From JBJXGE01 sp046154185 (GTDB lineage: Bacteria > Planctomycetota > UBA8108 > UBA1146 > JAJFFE01), in assembly GCA_046154185.1 (NCBI GenBank), contig JBJXGE010000009.1:62001-126000 (forward strand): DNA of 64,000 nucleotides, given 5' to 3'. Under the pieces are notes generated by a model. It did no database searches, had not been told where the DNA came from, and worked only from the letters and a program-made list of their open reading frames with translations. Below, one piece after another: positions 53,043 through 61,799 of this stretch (the stretch's first letter is position 1; every line of letters starts with the position of its first letter). The translations under genes and the position numbers were made by a program.

Positions 53043-53789
53043 CTACTTGGTGTCAGTGACCTTTGAAACCCCGGTGACTTTTTGAAAACGCTGGTAGTCC
53101 GCGCGCCGCGTCGGGCTTGGCCAGCGCGCGTAGATCGCGAGGAGGCGGCTGACGCTCTCTTGCGACCATCGATTTTCCAGGCCGCGAAAGCGCGTGTGTC
53201 CGACGAAGCACCGCATCGCGAACGACTCGGCCTTTGCGTACCGCCCGACCGCCGCGAGGCTACCCGCGACTGCGGCTTCGACGTCGAACCACGGCTGGCG
53301 GCGCAGGATCCCGCGGTTATCTTCCAAGCTCAGAAACGATGGACGAATCCCCGTGCGGCTACGAAAGCCATCGCCACGATCGACGAGATACGGCGCGAGT
53401 TCGTAGTGGTACGCAAAAACGGTGAGCGGAAGACGCGCGGTGCTGCCGATCACGTGCGGCTCACGGTAGCCGCGCTCGATGTCAGCAAAGCGACCGGTCG
53501 AGCGCGCATCGAGCGCCGCGAGTTCGCGGCCCGTGACGAGCATCTGTAAACGCGACGCGGTGGCCGGGCTCGGCGCGAGCAGGACATCGTCGAGCGGTTG
53601 ACCCGTTGGCGAAACGACGCTGCCCGGCGCGGTCGTCGATGTCAGCGCGGCGGAAACCGACGGTTGGCTGCTGACAGTGGGCTGCTGCGCGGCGAGCCTC
53701 TGGGAGAAATGCGGGGCGAACGAGACGCCGACGACGATCCAGATGAGGCGACGCGTTGTTCGTCGCGAGAGCATTGCGGCCCAGAACAT
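53043..53789 (-). CDS. Exported protein of unknown function
   Basis: 248 residues from the ATG at 53789, supported by AAAGGA upstream. The N-terminus is a basic region followed by a hydrophobic stretch (LIWIVVGVSFAPHFSQRLAAQQ), so it is probably exported. A Ser/Thr/Pro-rich linker (~35-75) precedes a globular domain. Conserved-looking features are REPHVIGSTARLPLTVFAYH and the ERGY/RFRGLENRW segments, but I recognise no family. It overlaps nothing and stands between a convergent HEAT protein and a CvpA-like gene on its own strand. Confidence 0.6.
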   Translation of the reverse strand: MFWAAMLSRRTTRRLIWIVVGVSFAPHFSQRLAAQQPTVSSQPSVSAALTSTTAPGSVVSPTGQPLDDVLLAPSPATASRLQMLVTGRELAALDARSTGRFADIERGYREPHVIGSTARLPLTVFAYHYELAPYLVDRGDGFRSRTGIRPSFLSLEDNRGILRRQPWFDVEAAVAGSLAAVGRYAKAESFAMRCFVGHTRFRGLENRWSQESVSRLLAIYARWPSPTRRADYQRFQKVTGVSKVTDTK

Positions 53790-53901
53790 GTTTTGTCCTT
53801 TCAAGACGCGCCCCGCGGCCGTCTTGTCGTGTCACTCGCGGGTAGGGCGCAGTCGTGACTCGCTGCTGACAGGGATCGGCAGATTCTCTCATGCTCCGCG
53901 G

Positions 53902-54528
53902 CTATTTGCGCGGTTCGGGCGGCTTCGGCGTCGGCTGGTCGGCCTTGGCGCCGGCTAGCACTTCTGGCATGCGCCGCGCGAGACTTTCCTCCATGCGTGC
54001 ACGGAACTCATCGGGGAACATGCGCGTGACGATGCGCGCACCGCCGGCGATTTGCGATCCGACCGTCGACTCGCGGATCGGTGCGTGCAGCCAAGACTCG
54101 GGAAATTGGAGGACGCCGATCGAGAAGAGACCGAAAAGCGCGGCGCCGAGACCGAGCGCGAAAACGCCGCCGACGGCGCGATCCGCGAACCGGAGCGGCA
54201 AAACGAGAAAGCGGCGCAGGATCAGAATGCCAATGATCCCGACGAGGAGCGTACCGCCGAGAATCGTCGCATAGGCGATGCCTTGCGCGCCGCCCAAGCC
54301 GAGTTGCGCATGGACGCGTTCGAAGAGCGGCGTGGCGGCGAGCGAGACCGTGAAGCAACTCGCCAGAGCAATTCCGATCACGAGCGACACGAGTAAGACG
54401 ATTTGTCGGATCATGCCGAGCATGGCGCCTGTGACTAATCCGGTGAGGAGGAGCGTGACGAGACTCCAGTCGAGCCAGTTGAAAGTCTGCACGCTGATCG
54501 ACTGTGCTGCGCTGAGTTGTGTTTCCAT
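53902..54528 (-). CDS. CvpA-family membrane protein
   Basis: 208 residues with four hydrophobic helices in the CvpA pattern: FNWLDWSLVTLLLTGLVTGA at the start, then a glycine-rich second helix, a third helix (TILGGTLLVGIIGILIL), and RFADRAVGGVFALGLGAALFG before the last. In E. coli CvpA is linked to colicin V secretion and envelope stress; here the function is unknown. The C-terminal ~50 residues are hydrophilic and end in a Pro/Lys-rich tail. The start has GTAAGG immediately upstream. Confidence 0.8.
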   Translation of the reverse strand: METQLSAAQSISVQTFNWLDWSLVTLLLTGLVTGAMLGMIRQIVLLVSLVIGIALASCFTVSLAATPLFERVHAQLGLGGAQGIAYATILGGTLLVGIIGILILRRFLVLPLRFADRAVGGVFALGLGAALFGLFSIGVLQFPESWLHAPIRESTVGSQIAGGARIVTRMFPDEFRARMEESLARRMPEVLAGAKADQPTPKPPEPRK

Positions 54529-54708
54529 CTACCTTACTTTCAGAGGCACCTGACTCGCAGAATCACGTAGCTTTCCGAATGCCGAGTCGCGCGGACCTTG
54601 GCACTCGCCTGGGAACCACCGGCAGGGCGCATTATAAGGGTTGCCCGCCGCTCTGCATGCTCTCCTCTTGGATCGAGGGGCGGAGCTTCCAACGCGAGAA
54701 GGGTCGAA

Positions 54709-55494
54709 ATGTTCGACTGGGCCGACAAGACGGTTGCGATCACTGGCGCATCGAGCGGCATCGGCGAAGCGCTCGCGCGCCGTCTGGGCGGGAAGGCGCG
54801 GCGGTTATTGCTCGTCGCGCGATCACGTGCTCGGCTCGAGGCGATCAGCGCGGACATTGTTGGCGCCGAGGCGGTGGCCTGCGATCTCGCGCTCGCCAAC
54901 GATCGGCAAGCGCTCGCCACGATGCTGGTCGACCAGCGGGTCGACGTGCTCGTGAATAACGCCGGCGTCGGCCTCTTCGGCGAATTCTCGAAGGCGGATC
55001 CGCCCCGCATCGCGGAACTCTTGGAAATCAACTTGCAGGCGGTGGTGGAGCTAACGCGCGCGTTACTCCCGCGGTTGCTCGCGCAGGGTTCCGGCGCTAT
55101 CGTGAATATCGCCTCGAACGCGGGTTTACAAGGTTGCCCTTATATGTCGGTGTACGCGGGCGCGAAGTCATTCTTGATCAACTGGTCGGAAGGCTTAGCG
55201 GGCGAGTTGCGTGGCACGGGCGTGGGTGTCCACGTTGTGTGTCCGGGTTCCACGCGTACGAGATTCTTTGCGGCGGCTGGTTTGGACGTAACGACGATGC
55301 CCGTGAAGGTCTATCAGACTCCGGAAGATGTAGCGCGTGAGATTCTGCGCGCCGTCGACCGCGGCCGCGTCTTCACGATCACCGGCCGCGCGAATCGCGC
55401 GCTTTACTACTTGGAGCGCTGCGTACCGCGCGCCGTCGCGCGCGCGGTGACTCGCAGATTGTTTCGGCGCTTGAAAGACGCCACGACCGAGTAA
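54709..55494 (+). CDS. Short-chain dehydrogenase/reductase (classical SDR)
   Basis: 261 residues from the ATG at 54709 (GAGAAGGG upstream). The Rossmann glycine motif TGASSGIG and the NNAG strand are present, as are the catalytic Ser in IVNIASNAG and the Y-x3-K pair in SVYAGAKSFL. VCPGSTRTRFF after strand 6 is typical. An Arg in the second strand end (ARSRARLE) favours NADP(H). The C-terminal ~40 residues are basic and amphipathic, as in SDRs of the lipid-associated DltE/YqjQ type. The substrate cannot be predicted. Confidence 0.9.
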   Translation: MFDWADKTVAITGASSGIGEALARRLGGKARRLLLVARSRARLEAISADIVGAEAVACDLALANDRQALATMLVDQRVDVLVNNAGVGLFGEFSKADPPRIAELLEINLQAVVELTRALLPRLLAQGSGAIVNIASNAGLQGCPYMSVYAGAKSFLINWSEGLAGELRGTGVGVHVVCPGSTRTRFFAAAGLDVTTMPVKVYQTPEDVAREILRAVDRGRVFTITGRANRALYYLERCVPRAVARAVTRRLFRRLKDATTE

Positions 55495-55567
55495 GTCCCA
55501 CGAAAAGCGCCGATCCACCGCAGCGAGTCAACGCGCCGCATCGAGAGCGATCGATCCAGCGATCGAT

Positions 55568-56023
55568 TTATCTTCGACCGCCAAAGCTGCGGGTACCGGC
55601 GACGACGGCCGGCGGCAAGTTGCCGGGTTGTGAAACAGTCGGCAAGCCGCGCGAACCCCAGCCAGCAAATGTGACATTACCGAATGGATCGGTCTCGCCG
55701 ATGATGCCACCGCGCATGTCGTAAATGTTGCGGAAGCCGGCTTCCGCAAGCTGCTCCGACGCGCGTGTTGAACGACCGCCCTTCGCGCAACCGAGAATCA
55801 GTTTGTCACCGAGGTCGAATTGGTTGCTCATGGTCTGCACGAAATCGCGGTTCAATTGCAACCCGATGCCGCCGGGTCCGCGCACCATGTAGGGCACATT
55901 CTTCGAGTCCGGGATATGACACTCTTGGAATTCGGATTCCGTGCGCACGTCGACGTACACGAACCCCTGCGAGGAATCGAGGAGTTCATGCGCACGATCC
56001 GGGTCAATACGCTTGACGGTCAA
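55568..56023 (-). CDS. Rhodanese-like sulfurtransferase, single domain
   Basis: The start is taken at the TTG at 56023, where AAGGAG stands five bases upstream in a purine-rich leader; the longer frame up to 56290 is not family-like. The 151-residue protein has the rhodanese strand FVYVDVRTESEFQECHIPDSKNVP and the active-site loop with C79 in LGCAKGGRST, a six-residue loop as in thiosulfate/3-mercaptopyruvate sulfurtransferases. The last ~35 residues (FGNVTFAGWGSRGLPTVSQP) are an extension resembling the C-terminus of plant-type STR proteins. It is cytoplasmic and moves persulfide sulfur; its partner is unknown. Confidence 0.85.
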   Translation of the reverse strand: MTVKRIDPDRAHELLDSSQGFVYVDVRTESEFQECHIPDSKNVPYMVRGPGGIGLQLNRDFVQTMSNQFDLGDKLILGCAKGGRSTRASEQLAEAGFRNIYDMRGGIIGETDPFGNVTFAGWGSRGLPTVSQPGNLPPAVVAGTRSFGGRR

Positions 56024-56364
56024 ATTGACTCCTTCTTTTTCTTTTTCTTTGGGTGACTTCAAGTTTTTTATCTCTTTCTTTACACACAAACGCTCGTGCA
56101 GGCGTAGCGAGAAAAGGCACTGCGTTTGTAGGACCGCCGTGATGATGGACGCGACATCAGGATTGACGCAACAAACAAAACTGCCTCGCCAACGCGGCGG
56201 CTCAGCAGCAACGGCTTGGTCGGAGGTAACGTCAAGCTGGGAACGCTCGACGAGGAATCGTCGACAGCCTGCCCCGGAAGCGCGACACATCCGCTGGTCA
56301 CGTTGGGCTAGATCGGTAACCCCCGCTCAGAAGGGTGGTAGAGTGCCATACGCGGCCGAATTCG

Positions 56365-56988
56365 TCAAGATCGTGTAGAGCCGTTGGATGCGACGCGAAC
56401 ACCGCGAACCCGGCCGGCGCGCCGCGAAATCAACTCGAGACTGATCGCATTGATCGCGAAATGCGCGGCGATCGGCGCCAAGAGCGATCCTTCGCGATCG
56501 TAGAGCCAGCCCAAGAGGAGGCCGGCGAGACCGGCGAACACGGGCCAGCACCACAACTCGCGGCGAAACGGAAAATGCAGCAGCCCGAAGAGGAGCGCGG
56601 TCCAGCCCAATCCGAGCACAGGTTGCAGTGCGCCGCGGAACAAGACCTCCTCGCCGACCGCCGAAGTGGCCGCGAGCAACATGATGGACTGCCGATTCAG
56701 CGAGCCGAGGAGACTCACGAAGGTCCGCTCGAGGCGCTTGAGTTCGCGTGAGCGACTCTTGGCGAGCTGAAAACAACCCACGACGAGAGCGCCAGTCGCG
56801 AGACCAAGCACCATGTCGAGCAGAATGGAGCTGCCGAACAAGCGAGCAACAAACTCCTGCGTACTCGGAGCTCGCCAATACATGACGCCGCCGCCAATCG
56901 CTGTCATCGGCGCATAAGCGAGGAACGCCAACGCGCCGAGCGAGCGAGCGTGAGTCTCGCCTTCCACGTGGAAGCCGCCACTCGTCAT
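56365..56988 (-). CDS. CPBP-family intramembrane metalloprotease (CAAX protease-like)
   Basis: 207 residues with about five hydrophobic segments. The ABI/CPBP motifs are E113-E114-VLFRG (motif 1), FGLLHF with H137 (motif 2) and AAHFAINAIS with H175 (motif 3), which together form the metal-dependent active site within the membrane. Bacterial members often act in peptide maturation or self-immunity. Here it overlaps the queG stop by ATGA, a genomic pairing without an obvious functional link. Confidence 0.85.
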   Translation of the reverse strand: MTSGGFHVEGETHARSLGALAFLAYAPMTAIGGGVMYWRAPSTQEFVARLFGSSILLDMVLGLATGALVVGCFQLAKSRSRELKRLERTFVSLLGSLNRQSIMLLAATSAVGEEVLFRGALQPVLGLGWTALLFGLLHFPFRRELWCWPVFAGLAGLLLGWLYDREGSLLAPIAAHFAINAISLELISRRAGRVRGVRVASNGSTRS

Positions 56989-57947
56989 GCGCCGCCGCCA
57001 TCCGCGCGCTGATTCTTCGCCACCAACTCGGCGTTGCGTGCGAGTCCGGCGTCGGTTGCGCGCATGATCGCCGTGCCGCGAAAGGCTTCCAGAAAGCCCG
57101 CGCGATCCATGCTGCTAAGAGTTGCCAAGTCATCCGGCAGCGCGCGCGGCGTGAGTTCGTCGCAGATCGGCGGTCGCACGCGGTTTCGACGCTGGTTGAA
57201 CGGGCAAACCTCTTGGCAGATGTCGCAGCCGAAGACCCAGCCGCTGCGACCGGGATCGGTCGCCGAGTCGACGGGTCCGCGATGTTCGATCGTCAAGTAG
57301 GAGATGCAACGGCGCGCGTCGAGTCGCCGCGGCGCGACGAAGGCTTGTGTGGGACACGCATCGAGGCACGCGCGACACGTCCCGCAGTGATCGACCGCCG
57401 GCGTGTGGGCGCGGTAGCGTCGGTCCGTGACGAGGGCGCCGAGAAAGAAATAGGATCCCGTCTCGGCGTCGAGGACGAGACAGTTCTTGCCGATCCAGCC
57501 AACGCCGCTCTCTTCCGCCCAATCGCGTTCGAGGAGCGGCCCCGTGTCGACGGTCCACCAACAACGCCAGCGCTCGCCGTCACGCACGAAGTCGGCGAGT
57601 TTCTCGAGTCGTGCGCGCAGAACCTTGTGGTAGTCGCGTCCGCGCGCGTAGCGAGCGATCTTGCCGCGCCCGGTCGCACCAGCCGGCGGAAACGAAACCT
57701 GATCCTGATACGGCAGACTCACGACGATCACGCTCATCGCTCCCGGCAGCGTCTCGCGTGGATCGACCCGTCGCGCGACGTGGCGGGCCATATAGTCCAT
57801 CGTGCCGTGCTGTCCTTTCGCTAGCCAATCGAGATACGCGGCGCGATGGCGCGACGGTCCCGCGCGCGCAACGCCGAGTCGCAAAAATCCGAGGCGTGTT
57901 GCCGTCGCCGTGAGCGCGTCGGTTAATTCTTCCGTTGCCTCGGTCAT
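56985..57947 (-). CDS. queG: Epoxyqueuosine reductase QueG
   Basis: 320 residues from an ATG with GAGAGAG upstream. The cobalamin-binding N-terminal domain contains DWLAKGQHGTMDYMARH and the catalytic Asp region VDTGPLLERDWAEESGVGWIGKN. Two 4Fe-4S clusters are given by CGTCRACLDACPTQAF and CDICQEVCPFNQ. QueG reduces epoxyqueuosine to queuosine in tRNA. The HEAT-repeat tail of longer homologues is missing, so it resembles the shorter QueG class. Confidence 0.93.
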   Translation of the reverse strand: MTEATEELTDALTATATRLGFLRLGVARAGPSRHRAAYLDWLAKGQHGTMDYMARHVARRVDPRETLPGAMSVIVVSLPYQDQVSFPPAGATGRGKIARYARGRDYHKVLRARLEKLADFVRDGERWRCWWTVDTGPLLERDWAEESGVGWIGKNCLVLDAETGSYFFLGALVTDRRYRAHTPAVDHCGTCRACLDACPTQAFVAPRRLDARRCISYLTIEHRGPVDSATDPGRSGWVFGCDICQEVCPFNQRRNRVRPPICDELTPRALPDDLATLSSMDRAGFLEAFRGTAIMRATDAGLARNAELVAKNQRADGGGA

Positions 57948-57974
57948 AGCGGCTCTCTCTGTGGCCGGCGCGAC

Positions 57975-58466
57975 TCACGCTCGCGTCGGGAGAACTTCGT
58001 AGCATCGATCATTGTCGAGGCGATACCAATCGAATGTGAAATCACCTTCGGTCACTGTGAGTAGCAGGACCGTTGGCGGATGTCCGAAGCGCGGTGTGCT
58101 GGCGCTACCCGGGTTGAGGATCGTCGCTCCATCACTTTGCACATGTGTGGGTCGATGCGTGTGTCCCGCTAACACCAAGCGAATTCCTTGCGCCGACGGC
58201 CTGAGATCCAAAGCGGCGAGATCGTGAAGGCCATGCACGAACAAGTGCCCAAACTGCCAGGTGTCGCGAACCGGCAACGCGTTCGCCCACGCCCCGAGAT
58301 CGCAATTGCCGCGGACCGCCGCGACCGGCGCCACTTGGCGTAACTCGTCGAGCAACGTCGGCCGACAGACATCCCCGAGGTGGAGAATCTGTGACACGCC
58401 TTGAAACAGACGCAAGACCGCTGGCTGCAGCGTGTCGTGCGTGTCGGAAACGATGCCGATTTTCAT
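57975..58466 (-). CDS. YfcE/MJ0936-type metallophosphoesterase
   Basis: 163 residues from the ATG at 58466; longer frames upstream are not conserved. Calcineurin-like phosphoesterase motifs: MKIGIVSDTHD, ILHLGDV, VRGNCD, LFVHG and GHTHRPTHV, all five metal-ligand blocks. Small proteins of this family hydrolyse model phosphodiesters and have no well-fixed biological substrate. It lies just downstream of and is divergent from the PAC2 gene, and ends 27 bases before queG on the same strand. Confidence 0.88.
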   Translation of the reverse strand: MKIGIVSDTHDTLQPAVLRLFQGVSQILHLGDVCRPTLLDELRQVAPVAAVRGNCDLGAWANALPVRDTWQFGHLFVHGLHDLAALDLRPSAQGIRLVLAGHTHRPTHVQSDGATILNPGSASTPRFGHPPTVLLLTVTEGDFTFDWYRLDNDRCYEVLPTRA

Positions 58467-58692
58467 GTCGATCTCACTCGACCGCCGCGGTCGCGCCGCG
58501 GCTTTGGTTGCACTCGAAATCTGGTGCCCGGCAGGATATCGCGAAAGTGTCGGTATTCCGGAGATTATTCCGCGGCGGTTGCGTTGCGCCTTCGAACGCG
58601 CCCGACAAATTGCACATCTCGACCGCCAGCGACGCTGGTAGAATCTCGCGGCATACGGCGCCGCTACCCGCGCCGAAAGGACTTGGCTGGCA

Positions 58693-59685
58693 ATGCGCGA
58701 CGAACTCAAATCTCCGTGGCTGATTGCGATCTGGCCGGGCATGGGCAGTGTCGCGTTGACCGCCGGCGGGTTCTTGATTGAGCAGACCGGTATGCGACGG
58801 CTGATGAGTTTGCCAGCCAGCGAGTATTTCGATATCGAGAAGGTTGATATCCAGGAAGGCGTCGCCCGCGTGGGTTGGTTGCCGAGTTGCGCACTCTACG
58901 GTTACAAGAACACGCATCCGGGCGGACACGATCTACTGGTTTTCGTCGGTGAAGCGCAACCGAGTCAGCGCGGGTATGAGTTTTGTAAGCAGATCCTGCA
59001 AGTGGCGCGGCGCTACGGCGTCTCGCGGGTCTACACCTTTGCCGCCATGGCGACGCAGATTCATCCGACCGCGTTGCCGCGGGTATTCGGTGTCGCCAAT
59101 GAGGCGGCGCTCCTCAGTGAGTTGACGCTGCAACGCGTCGAGATCTTGCGGGAGGGGCAAATCAGCGGCCTCAACGGCGTGATGCTGGCGGCGGCGGCCG
59201 AGCTCGATATCGAGGGTATTTGCCTACTCGGCGAGATACCGTTCTTCGCGGTGAGCGTGCCGAATCCGAAAGCGTCGATGCGGGTGCTGCGGGTGTTTTC
59301 GCATATGGCACGGCTGCGACTCGACTATTCGCAACTCAAGACGCAAGCGAGCGCGTTGGAGAAGCGGCTCGTCGAGTTAATCGATCGCATGAATGTCAGT
59401 TCGCAGGCTGCCGGCGATGAGCGGGCCTCCGGCGACGAGGCCGCTGTCGGCGACGAGCGGGAATCGACCGAGGAAGAAGAGCAGCCGCCGGTTGAGCTCG
59501 CGCAACGCACCGCCGACGGATTGCTGCTCAAGTACAACGACCGACTGCGTATCGAGGATTTATTCCAACAAGCGTCGCACGATCGCGCCAAGGCCGGCGA
59601 TCTGAAGACTGAACTCGATCGGTTGGGCGCATTTCGTGAATATGAAGATCGGTTTCTCGATCTCTTTCGTCGTAGCAATTCGTAA
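58693..59685 (+). CDS. PAC2-family (proteasome assembly chaperone-like) protein
   Basis: 330 residues. The N-terminal ~220 residues show the PAC2 pattern: LIAIWPGMGSVALTAGGFLIEQTG, HDLLVFVGEAQPS, VSRVYTFAAMATQIHP, GISGLNGVMLAAAAE-like (QISGLNGVML) and CLLGEIPFFAV. A helical tail (~210-330) holds a Glu-rich acidic stretch (ESTEEEEQPP) and a coiled-coil. PAC2 proteins in archaea and actinobacteria are linked to proteasome assembly. No proteasome gene is visible here, and many bacterial PAC2 proteins have unknown roles. Confidence 0.85.
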   Translation: MRDELKSPWLIAIWPGMGSVALTAGGFLIEQTGMRRLMSLPASEYFDIEKVDIQEGVARVGWLPSCALYGYKNTHPGGHDLLVFVGEAQPSQRGYEFCKQILQVARRYGVSRVYTFAAMATQIHPTALPRVFGVANEAALLSELTLQRVEILREGQISGLNGVMLAAAAELDIEGICLLGEIPFFAVSVPNPKASMRVLRVFSHMARLRLDYSQLKTQASALEKRLVELIDRMNVSSQAAGDERASGDEAAVGDERESTEEEEQPPVELAQRTADGLLLKYNDRLRIEDLFQQASHDRAKAGDLKTELDRLGAFREYEDRFLDLFRRSNS

Positions 59686-59728
59686 TTGCACGAATCTCGT
59701 GGCGGAGTTGCGCGGACTATAGTGCTAA

Positions 59729-60481
59729 TCAGCCTGACTTCTTCGGCGGCGTCGAGTGCAAGAGTTGACTCACGCCGAGCGCGAGAATGGCGAGCGAAAT
59801 CGCACCGCATGCGACTCCCCAAAACCAGAACGGCAAGAGGAGATTCTGCGCGATCACTTCTACATCGGAAGGCTGGCCGACGTTGCCAGCGACCGTGCGA
59901 GTGAACAGATAGTCGCTCCGCGAGAAGACGCTGAGCGCGAGTTGCGTCCCGCTCAGATAAACAACGAACTGACAGAACCAGCCAGCGGCGCAAGCGCTGA
60001 TGACAAATGCCAGGGCGACGGTGGGGAGGAAGAAATAACCGAAGGCACTCGACCCGACGAAGCAAACAACATAGAGGAGTACCACCGCGAAGCTCGCCAG
60101 CAGCTTACGCGCGCGGGACGGCGGCCCGCCGCAAATGAAACAGAGTGCGGCGACGAAAGCCGGGCCGACCAGTCCGCCGGCGGCGATGAGACTCGTGGCG
60201 ATGGGCCCGACGTTGCCTCGATAAGCCGCGACGCCGCTTCCATCGCTCCGCAGTTCGAGACTGAGCGGCTCACAGCCGAGCGCGATCGCCGTCAACAGGT
60301 GACCGAGTTCGTGCGCGACGGTCGAAAGCAGAAGCAGTGGATATCCAATGACGTGTCCGAACGGCGCCAGATAGAGGATCACGGTCGCCAGCACGGATGC
60401 GAGGACCACCCAGCGAGTTGCCGGGACCGGGCTCGATCCGGATAAGAGGCGGCGATTCCGGTCGATCGAGGTTCTTGCCAC
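59729..60481 (-). CDS. M50-like membrane metalloprotease (HELGH)
   Basis: 250 residues with about six hydrophobic segments. The zinc motif H57-E-L-G-H61 (STVAHELGHLLTAI) lies in an early helix, as in M50B-type peptidases. The second M50 motif (N/D-P-G) is not obvious, so activity is uncertain. The start is a GTG with no clear ribosome-binding site. It is convergent with the PAC2 gene, 43 bases apart. Confidence 0.75.
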   Translation of the reverse strand: MARTSIDRNRRLLSGSSPVPATRWVVLASVLATVILYLAPFGHVIGYPLLLLSTVAHELGHLLTAIALGCEPLSLELRSDGSGVAAYRGNVGPIATSLIAAGGLVGPAFVAALCFICGGPPSRARKLLASFAVVLLYVVCFVGSSAFGYFFLPTVALAFVISACAAGWFCQFVVYLSGTQLALSVFSRSDYLFTRTVAGNVGQPSDVEVIAQNLLLPFWFWGVACGAISLAILALGVSQLLHSTPPKKSG

Positions 60482-60598
60482 TCGCTATTTTTTCGACGTG
60501 ATCAACAAACGCGTTTCGCCGTGTTCGTAGCAGCTGCGACGACCACGGCGAAGTTCACGAATCAACATCTAGCCCCGAGACACGCGACCCACGCGACG

Positions 60599-61450
60599 CT
60601 ACATCGGAACGCCGTAGAGCGGATCGGCGCAGCCCAGCCCATCCGGCGTAAAGTCGGAGCCGGGATTCGGGAACGGCGGCCAGGGTTGTTGGCCGTCAAG
60701 GAACAAGAAGTACAACATGAAGATCGCATCGCTGATGTCGGGGTGACCGTCGTCGTTAGCATCCGCAGCATCGTCACAGGCGGGCAGCACGCCGCCCTGA
60801 AACGTATAGTTCAAGTGAAAGATCACGTCGGCGAGATCCGCAACGCCATCCATTGTGACGTCGCCGCGCACGAAATACGGAATGATCGGAATGATCGGGT
60901 CACGCACCATCAACGTGCCGCCCGTCGCGACGTCGACCGCCACGCTTTGGTAATCGACGACAAAGATGTTGTTGATCGGCGGAGTTCCGAGCCCATCGAC
61001 GAAGTCGAACGTGTAGTCCGACTCGGGCGTGCCGGCGTAGATGATTCCAGTGAGTTCCGCGATCAAGAGCGGGAAACCGACCGCCGGCAATGTAATGCCT
61101 TCAAATGGCGGCACGACTTCGAACAGCACCGCGAAAATTGCGGCGCCTTGATCGATCGAGGGATTGAATTGAACAAACTCCGGATTCAACTCCCCGACGA
61201 TTCCGCCGTCGATGGAAATGGTCAAGGCTTGAATTGGCAGTGGAACCGAAAATCCGATGGAAAGACTGAATCCGACGACGTTCTGTTCCCAAACACCGTT
61301 GATCGGCATGGCGAATGCCGAGCCTGGATTCACCACCGTGTCTTCGAGCGTCAAAATGTACTGTGCGTTGACCGGCGTCACGAACCAGCATGCCCCAATC
61401 AGCGACCATGCTGCCAACGACCACGCGAGCGTTTGACGTTTCAATTGCAT
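60599..61450 (-). CDS. Secreted cohesin-like/dockerin-like protein
   Basis: 283 residues from the ATG at 61450 (GAGGAG seven bases upstream). A signal peptide (LAAWSLIGACWFVTPVNAQ) is followed by a ~150-residue beta-rich domain. It opens with ILTLEDTVVNPGSAFAMPI and has FVQFNPSIDQGAAIFAVLFE, reminiscent of cohesin/carbohydrate-binding folds that begin with a VxPGxxxxVPV-type strand. The C-terminal domain is dockerin/EF-hand-like (RGDVTMDGVADLADVI, DANDDGHPDISDAI). A cohesin-like plus dockerin-like pair suggests extracellular complex formation; this is inference from shape of the sequence only. Confidence 0.78.
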   Translation of the reverse strand: MQLKRQTLAWSLAAWSLIGACWFVTPVNAQYILTLEDTVVNPGSAFAMPINGVWEQNVVGFSLSIGFSVPLPIQALTISIDGGIVGELNPEFVQFNPSIDQGAAIFAVLFEVVPPFEGITLPAVGFPLLIAELTGIIYAGTPESDYTFDFVDGLGTPPINNIFVVDYQSVAVDVATGGTLMVRDPIIPIIPYFVRGDVTMDGVADLADVIFHLNYTFQGGVLPACDDAADANDDGHPDISDAIFMLYFLFLDGQQPWPPFPNPGSDFTPDGLGCADPLYGVPM

Positions 61451-61799
61451 CGAAGTTCTCCTCCTCAACAACAGCCGCTCCGCGACAGAAACCACCGTTC
61501 TATCGCAGCGAGCACCGTCACGTTCCCGCGCACTTCGCGCGCGAAGAGACATCGTCGGTCGAGCCTAACTTGTCCGCAAATGGCGATCCGATTCGAACGC
61601 GCAAGCGCCCATCGTCAGATGGGGCGCGCAGCCAGACGAACACGCGTGCTGCATTTGGTTCAGCCCACGATTTAGTTCAGCAGTTTCGGTTCAGCCATTT
61701 CAGTTCAGCCCAGGAGGCCGGATTCTAGCCTGGCCGAGCGGCGGCGTAAAGGATGTTGGGACCCCGCGCCGTTGGCCTCGGCGACCCCGAACAGCCCAC
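61451..61799. other. Intergenic region with four GTTCAGC direct repeats
   Basis: A 349-base stretch upstream of the dockerin-like gene and downstream of the SirB1-like gene. No gene is supported. It contains the heptamer repeats at 61658-61709; otherwise I see nothing recognisable. Confidence 0.5.
61658..61709. repeat. Four GTTCAGC direct repeats, 14-17 bases apart
   Basis: GTTCAGC begins at 61658, 61675, 61689 and 61703, with looser similarity around each (GGTTCAGCCCA, AGTTCAGCAGT, GGTTCAGCCAT, AGTTCAGCCCA). The spacings are near 1.5 helical turns. They lie about 210-260 bases upstream of the ATG of the secreted dockerin-like protein and could be activator sites. Confidence 0.55.
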
